Of a stretch of DNA of 64,000 nucleotides, positions 58,409 through 64,000 are shown in pieces. Position 1 is the first letter of the stretch. Each line of letters begins with the position of its first letter. The stretch lies in the NCBI RefSeq assembly GCF_945859685.1, contig NC_079147.1:130759788-130823787 (forward strand), given 5' to 3'. The notes beneath the pieces were generated by a model. It searched no databases and was not told the origin of the DNA. It worked only from the letters and a program-made list of their open reading frames with translations. A program made the position numbers and the translations under genes. Source of the DNA: Eupeodes corollae (taxonomy: Eukaryota; Arthropoda; Insecta; Diptera; Syrphidae).

Positions 58409-59245
58409 CGCTGCGTTCAATCTCAGACAGATAGGGTACCCGGATACCTTTTTGTCAGTGTTTTACGTGTAAAATAACAGCTGATCAAAAACAGTTGAGA
58501 TGTGAGGAATCCAAAGGTATCCAAGAATTTTTGTGGTATGTAGGTATCTGACAGAACAGCTGATATAACACATAGTTAAATTTCAAGAAACTTGAAAATT
58601 GATTTTTGCATTTGTTGGTGAACAAAAAGATACAAAATGTCAGTTGAAGTTGTATATGAGGATGTTCTGTACATAATATACGATGAAGAAGCTATTTGCC
58701 TCAGAATCTTAAAAAGCAGGTAATAAGATCAATTTTTTTAAACTTCAAAATTGAATTTTTTTTTCGTTTTGTATATGACCAATTTTTTTTAGTACCCATA
58801 ACATGATGGTTAGTGCGTTGGACTGTCATGCAAGGAGTCTTGGGTTCAATCCCTGCCTGTGCCACCTTAATTTAAAAAAAAAAATAATTTTCGCGGGTAC
58901 TACCTCTTGCGAGGAATCGACAAATCCTCCAAGAGTAATTCTTGTCATGAAAAAGTGCTTTCTCAAACTAGCCGTTCGGATTCGGCCTAAAATTTTAGGT
59001 CCCCTCCATTCCTGACAACAGTACTCGCACACAGGAATGGTTGAGAGTTGTAAGTCACTAGGCCCTGGTTCGCAACGGACTGCTGCGCCACCCCATTTGA
59101 TTTTTTTTTGATATAACCAATTTGCTAGGAGGTTTTTTTTTTTGACAGCTATCTCAATACAGCTATCCAACTCGTTCAACAAGGTATCTAAAATTCCACT
59201 TATCCATGATACCCTATCCAACACGAGATTGAACGTAGCCATTAC
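58409..59245. mobile_element. Nested TIR element A
   Basis: The inverted ends GCTGCGTTCAATCTC (58410-58424) and the reverse complement of 59225-59239 (14 of 15) enclose about 0.83 kb. The flanking 'gtcacatt' (58401-58408) and 'gtaacatt' (59246-59253) look like an 8-bp target duplication with one change, as in hAT or similar elements. A short reading MSVEVVYEDVLYIIYDEEAI at 58638 may be the start of a lost protein, and a SINE is inserted at 58795-59110. Confidence 0.65.
58795..59110 (+). repeat. tRNA-derived SINE, best full-length copy
   Basis: The copy is complete: A-box-like 'gatggttagtgcgttggact' (58805), B-box 'gggttcaatcc' (near 58845), body 'caaatcctccaagagtaatt', 'agtgctttctcaaactagcc', tail 'ctgacaacagtactcgcaca' to 'actgctgcgccaccccattt' and a T-rich end. 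Head-to-B-box spacing fits an internal pol III promoter. This copy defines the consensus used for the others in this window. Confidence 0.85.
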
Positions 59246-59336
59246 GTAACATTTCGTTCTTTTAATTACGATTGTCAAACGAAACGTGAGGTTAAAGCTT
59301 CATTGTGATAGTATGCATATGAACTGAATTCCTATG

Positions 59337-60112
59337 TGTGTTATTACACTCAGACTTTCTGTATGCTGCGTGTTTCGCATATTTTCTTTGGAACACCCAA
59401 ACCGTCAATCTCGTATTATTACACTCGGATGATTTTCGGTTGCGTGTTTTTGACACTTATCTTTCATTTGTTGTTCTCATCTCATCCAATGAATAAATGT
59501 TTTTAGATGTCTAAGACCTTTGTGAGGATGCTTTAAAAATTTCCAAGCAAAAGAAAAAAGGGAATTCAATTAAAATGTGGAGAGAAAATAGATCGAGTTT
59601 GGATCCTTCACTTTCTTGAAAAAAGAACTAAAATCGAATGATAAACCATCGTTTTTAAATTATATAAGGATGAATGAAGAAACTTTTAATCTGCTTTTGT
59701 CGTTCATTGCAAACGACATTAAAAAATAAAATTTTGAGAGGCGCAATATTGCAAGGTGATAAGTTGGCTGCCACTTTATTTCAACGGATGAACAGCTTAA
59801 GCTTAAGGTATCAAGCTAGAGCTAGACTCTCTCAACCATTCCTTCACTGAAATAAATTTGGTTATAAGTACCTTCCTCCACTTGAAATTGTCCGGTGGCA
59901 TATTTCTTGTTTACTCGGAAACACTAGAAACAATAACAAAACAACCCAAGAAGCAAAGAAAGGCAAGAAAGAGAAACGTCAAAAACCATCCAAGACTATC
60001 CTGAACCCAGAACTCTGCGGGTTGAGACTTTTTTAATGTATTTTTATTTCACATACTTTCTCTTTCTCACTTATTTGCGTCTTTCAAAATACCTCTCAGT
60101 GTAATAACACAC
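59337..60112. mobile_element. Nested TIR element B (TGTGTTATTACAC ends)
   Basis: 'gtgtgttattacactcag' at 59336-59353 is the reverse complement, with one mismatch in 18, of 60095-60112. The element interrupts 'cctatg/gctgaa', which is continuous in the sibling copy at 51975-52312. ATG on both sides is a possible 3-bp target duplication. A direct repeat of the left subterminal region ('ttacactc...gcgtgttt') occurs near 59415. No protein is recognised. Confidence 0.7.
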
Positions 60113-60174
60113 CATGGCTGAATTCATAAACGTCAGGCGAACCCGAAGTTGAAGCGTGTTTGTGTTTCAGCCAT

Positions 60175-61336
60175 AACTCTGTGCGTAGTTAAGCCACACA
60201 CATAAGTTTACTAACACGTTTTTAGTTTATTTGTTTATATCTTTGTTTTTTTTTTTTTTAAATTTAACTACAGAAAAAAGGTAAAATTGAAATGACAAAA
60301 TAATTGTCAAGGCGTGACAAAACAAAAAATAAATCAATTTGGGCGTTTTTTTTCTCAATTTATTTATGTGTCATTCATAACAATTACAATTAGGTACTTA
60401 ACTTAAGTAAACTTAAAAAACTACACTTCAATATTTTAATTTTGGTTAATGACCACGAAGGTACGTACGTATTAATTATGTTTATTATTTAGGTATTATT
60501 TTAAATCATATCTACAGGAACTTTTTTTTGTTTTTATATAACGATTTATTATACCTACAGAAAAACGATTTATATTTTTATCTGCAAGGAAAACGTGGAG
60601 AAAAACATTTGAAGATACGTATTGTTTTGTTTTCTTACAAAATAAAGCTTAATAACTAAACAAATATAAAATATTTATGAACTAATACTTAAACATAACT
60701 TAAAAAACTAAACTTAACGCAGTACAGAACTTCGCAACAGTCACTCCATTGATTTTTCATAACAAATCATTGAAGTGAAAACTGCGAATTAAATCCAGTC
60801 CCGCTAAGCCTAAGTATCAGCTACAATCCAGTGGAGCCACAAATATTTATATCTGTCAAGGCGTTCAGTACTATTAGTAGTATTAGTATTCTTTTCTTAT
60901 ATGGTAACGCAGTATCTTAGATCTCTGCTATCGTTTGCGAATTGTCTTTTGTCAGTCGCTCTTCTAAAAAGATGGCATATTATAGGAACGTTTGTAGAAT
61001 TCGAAAGGTAGCCATGTGCATCCAGATATAGAAACTCTTGCGGAATACTATTAATACATTCATTCTATTTTTGTAACTAATTTCTCGAGCCCAAGTTGTT
61101 TCATTTTGCCCATATAAATGAATATATTTAGTAATTTAATAAGACCCAACAGAACTTAATTTTAAAAAGAGCATAGCTACAGTTTGCCTCCATTTCAAAC
61201 AAAGATGAGAGCAATACTTGGACTATCTCTCTTTTGAATGCAAACCCGTTATTAAAACAATGACATGCAGATGCAATTGATTTGTTATCTATTAATCTCT
61301 TGTTTGATGCAAGGCAGTAACAGTTGAGAGTCAACT
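60175..61336. other. AT-rich interval without recognisable genes
   Basis: About 1.2 kb before the third Tc1-like element. No ORF or repeat here could be tied to a family; its right part may be the undetected left end of that element. Confidence 0.5.
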
Positions 61337-62370
61337 ATGGCACGTGGTGTTGCTTTATCAAGCGATCTGAGTCAATTAATCGTTGATGCCTTCAAAACGG
61401 GACTATCAAGCTATAAAATTGCAACAAATTTGAATTTAACTCGTTCATCGGTTCGGAACATTTTATCAAAATTCAAAAATAGTGGACATTTTGAAATTAG
61501 TAAAACAAACTGGACACAACACCTCAAGATTGTCAAGTTTAAAAAAAAAAAAAATCGACGCCAAACTGCCGCTGCAATAACTGTGGAATGAAGAGAAAGA
61601 ATCCAAAAAAGTGTTTCGGTTGACACTTGTAAGCGGGCAATGAATAAATTTGGATACAAGTTTTATAAGGTTTGTTTAACTGTAATTTGAATTAGAGCTG
61701 CATAATTAGTGCAGGCCATAGGCCAAAGAAAAGCCTCTGTTAACACCTAAACAGAAGAAAAGGCGACTCGAATGGGCGAAACAACGCAAAAAAAGGACTT
61801 CAAGCTAATGGCGGTCGGTTATTTGGAGTGATGAGTCCAGATTGGAAGTTTGTATGGGCGAAGAAGGAAAACGAGTGATAAGAACAGTCAAAGAAGCTTT
61901 TCACAAGGACTGCCTCAAGAAAAATGTCAAGTTTCCAGGGTCTTTGATGATATGGGAATAGGGGTGCATGTCTGGACTGGGTTTGGGCAATTTACATTTT
62001 GTGAATGGAATTTTAAATGCAGTGAAGTACCGAGATATCCTGGAAAATGTACTTATCCCATCAATACCACGACTTCAATCAAATAATGGTGACTTCATTT
62101 TTCAACAAGATATTGCTTCTTGTCATACGCCTAGGTCTACAATGACGTGGTTATCTGCTGAAGTAATTACTTTATTGGAATGGCCGTCCAGCTGCCCTGA
62201 CCTTTCACTGATTGAAACGGTGTGGCATAAAATAAGGTAACAGCCGCGAAAAGTGCCCTGCCATTTGGGAATCTGTTGGTGCCGAAGAATGTCAAAAACT
62301 AGTTGACACAATGCCATGACGCGTAGAAGCCGTTATCAAAACCAAAGGTGAGGTAACAACATGGTAAAAT
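61337..62370 (+). pseudogene. Broken Tc1-like transposase 3 (DD34E)
   Basis: It starts MARGVALSSDLSQLIVDAFK at 61337 with a well-preserved helix-turn-helix (SSYKIATNLNLTRSSVRNIL). After frame breaks come WRSVIWSDESRLEV with the first catalytic Asp (near 61815), GSLMIWG (near 61940), DFIFQQDIASCHTPRSTM with the second Asp (near 62093), and SSCPDLSLIETVWHKIR with the Glu (near 62190). There are 34 residues between the second Asp and the Glu, so DD34E as in Tc1. Stops near 61591, 61807 and 61960 make it inactive. It is a different subfamily from the elements at 904 and 13047. I could not find its inverted repeats. Confidence 0.85.
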
Positions 62371-62439
62371 AAAAAAAAACTCATAGGCCAACTATTCTGC
62401 GTAGAAAAAAGTGTATCAATACATATGTACTTTGCTATT

Positions 62440-63385
62440 GCTTATTGGTATATAACTGAATTAAATATGTTCGATGGAATTTAAGAATCAGCAGATGTTT
62501 GATTTGTATCATAGGTAGTCCAACTATTTTCGGTTGGGTAGTATACGATATTTTTCCATGTATGACGGACTAATATTATACCATACTGGACTCGCGTACG
62601 TCAGTATTGGACGAATAATGCTTGATAACATATGATCTTCACATCAGACCTCAAACGGTTGGAGTAGCTTTTGAGAGACATAAATGGCTCTGGCTTTTTT
62701 TGGAGCTTACAATTTTTAAATTTTTCCAGTTATGTGTCAAATCTGAGCTACCGCGTCTTAGCGGGGTGCGGAACAGTATGGTTTCATATTTTGAATAGTT
62801 TTTGTTTTAGTTTCCATTCTGTGCAGAATGCCTGTAGTCTATCGAAGTTACTTTGTAGTTCCCTTCTATATTTTCTATTCCTATATTCCTGTGGTAAGCC
62901 ATTAATGACTTCTAAAACTTTGGTGGTCATGTACTGATTGTCAGTTACAACTAATTTCTTTCCATTAATCATAGAAGATACCAACTCTATGAGATGAGGT
63001 GTAAAATTATAGCGTAAAAGTTTAAATATTATTCCCTTATTCTACACTGTGTCAAAGCCTTTCTCAAGATCCACCAGGCAAGCAGCTGCGTATCTTCTCA
63101 CATTTAAGTTCTAATTTATGTCTGAAATAAGTTTTGCTCTAACATGCACTGCCGAGTGGTTTGGTCTAAATCCAAACTGATTCCGCTGTACTATCTCCTT
63201 TCTTTCGCTTGTGAACTGAATTGACTTACAGACCAGAACTTCTAATACTTTTCCAATATAAGGCAGGAGACTAATAGGTCTATAATTAGAAGGATTCCAT
63301 AGATCCTTCTTCTTTTTGATTATTGGAAAAACCTTTGATGTTTTCCAAGAACTTGGTAAGTAGCAGTTGTTAAGTTATTAAATAA
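62440..63385 (-). pseudogene. LOA/jockey-type LINE reverse transcriptase fragment
   Basis: The minus strand reads SSWKTSKVFPIIKKKKDLWN and YRPISLLPYIGKVLEVLV (near 63290), RNQFGFRPNHSAVHVRAKLI (near 63170), AACLVDLEKGFDTV (near 63075) and, further down, FCTEWKLKQKLFKI (near 62800) and YQALIRPILTYASP (near 62600). These are the successive blocks of a LINE RT, with LVDLEKGFD in place of the catalytic F-D-x-x-x-A-F-D. The YxDD block was not found. Several in-frame stops show it is inactive. Confidence 0.8.
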
Positions 63386-64000
63386 TGGTTTTCCATTTCC
63401 GAACCAGATGCTATACATCATGATATGATTCTTCCTTTCAGAAGGACTCAACTTGTTTAGTGTACAAAGCACAGGGTATACAGACGTGCTTGAGCTTTCA
63501 AAAATCGGTGCTCCATCGATTTTGAAGTTGATAGATATGAGATCATCACTAACCATGATTCGCTTGTACATTTTACCATCCTAAATATCTTCAGCAGCAT
63601 ATTTAGTTGGTTTTTCCCGATTTTTTGAGAGCAGTTTGTGAGCGTCAGTCGTTTCACGCAGTTGGTCAGTTAATGGAAAATGAAGAAATGAACCAATGTT
63701 CAATTGTTTGTCAACCTTCGAATTGCAGAAACGACAGTTTATGAGTGTATCACTTTCTAGGCTAACATGGCCTACGTGTGATGGCACACGTCACAAATGA
63801 AATGGATTGAGACATTCTGAGAATACCGATCTATGATAACTTTCCAATAATATTATGATGTTTTTGGTGAGACTTTTTTGCACGAAATATTTATTAAGTT
63901 AAGGATATCTTGAGCGATGGTATACGTTGTATTGCGACGCATGACAAGACGGTTATTTATGAGCTGGCTTTTTGGAATTTCTTCACCCACGTTTGGTCGA
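63385..64000 (-). pseudogene. Transposon-type protein of unknown family, 5' part, runs off the window
   Basis: On the minus strand from the window edge: IPKSQLINNRLVMRRNTTYT, IAQDILNLINISCKKVS, then YWKVIIDRYSQNVSIHFICD with a CDVCHH and C-x2-C type cluster (INCRFCNSK), and LISINFKIDGAPIFESSSTS followed by VYPVLCTLNKLS. The 'NFxIDGxPxFxSSxxxxxPILC' wording is one I associate with uncharacterised transposon-encoded proteins dispersed in insect and cnidarian genomes, but I cannot name the superfamily. Stops and frame changes occur. LINE sequence begins at about 63385 and cuts it off. Confidence 0.5.

Larger units (their letters stand above)
57876..60174. mobile_element. Harbinger-like element with three nested insertions
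   Basis: The terminal inverted repeats are 57876-57905 and 60145-60174 (28 of 30 bases match) and are shared with the small element at 51975-52312. Near the left, 58090-58200, the reading KQEEAQTERRWWFRELNLRS resembles the 'RRxWVRPxNxxR' N-terminal block of PIF/Harbinger transposases, hinting at the superfamily. Two other elements have inserted (58409-59245 and 59337-60112), and the first of these carries a SINE. Comparison with the small sibling shows the pre-insertion sequence at both points. Without insertions the element would be about 0.68 kb. Confidence 0.8.

Overview
The window reads as nuclear DNA of a dipteran (fly-like) insect. It is very AT-rich, has short GT-AG introns of 56-73 nt beside introns of several kb, and its recognisable host proteins resemble fly ones: a Golgi-type class II alpha-mannosidase, a VWFC/fibronectin-III cell-surface receptor, and a broken copy of a lace-like serine palmitoyltransferase. 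Most of the remaining sequence is intron or intergenic DNA filled with old transposable elements. I saw no bacterial-type features and no free-standing tRNA or rRNA genes.

Layout. 1-6561: presumed intron of the mannosidase gene, whose earlier exons lie to the left, holding a dead Tc1-like transposon, a LINE reverse-transcriptase fragment and a small Tc1-type MITE. 6562-9266: terminal coding exon of the mannosidase (GH38). 9267-21624: intergenic, with transposase fragments, a second Tc1-like DD34E element (12760-14193), a BEL/Pao fragment, the 3' end of a LINE running into a 0.9-kb (ATT)n array, and SINE copies. 21625-46728: one large plus-strand gene. I reassembled nine coding exons with consistent intron phases into a 1452-residue type I membrane protein: signal peptide, Thr/Ser/Glu-rich region, four VWFC modules, Asn/Gln/Pro-rich linker, three FNIII domains, one transmembrane helix and a short tail with an NPxY-type motif. 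Its introns carry LINE, gypsy, SINE and satellite remnants. 47241-49692: minus-strand LINE remnants of two families. 50270-60180: a transposon graveyard holding the lace-like pseudogene, a Harbinger-type element with an internally deleted Helitron inside it, and a second element with three layers of nesting whose small sibling copy shows the empty sites. 61337-64000: a third Tc1-like element, then LOA/jockey-type LINE sequence and a transposon-type protein on the minus strand.

The two intact host genes do not form a pathway unit: one is a Golgi N-glycan trimming enzyme, the other a putative cell-surface adhesion or signalling receptor. I found no convincing new biological system. The most informative novelties are the fully spliced receptor model, the nested-transposon stack with preserved empty sites, the intron-containing lace-like fragment, and the giant (ATT)n array that begins inside a LINE coding end.
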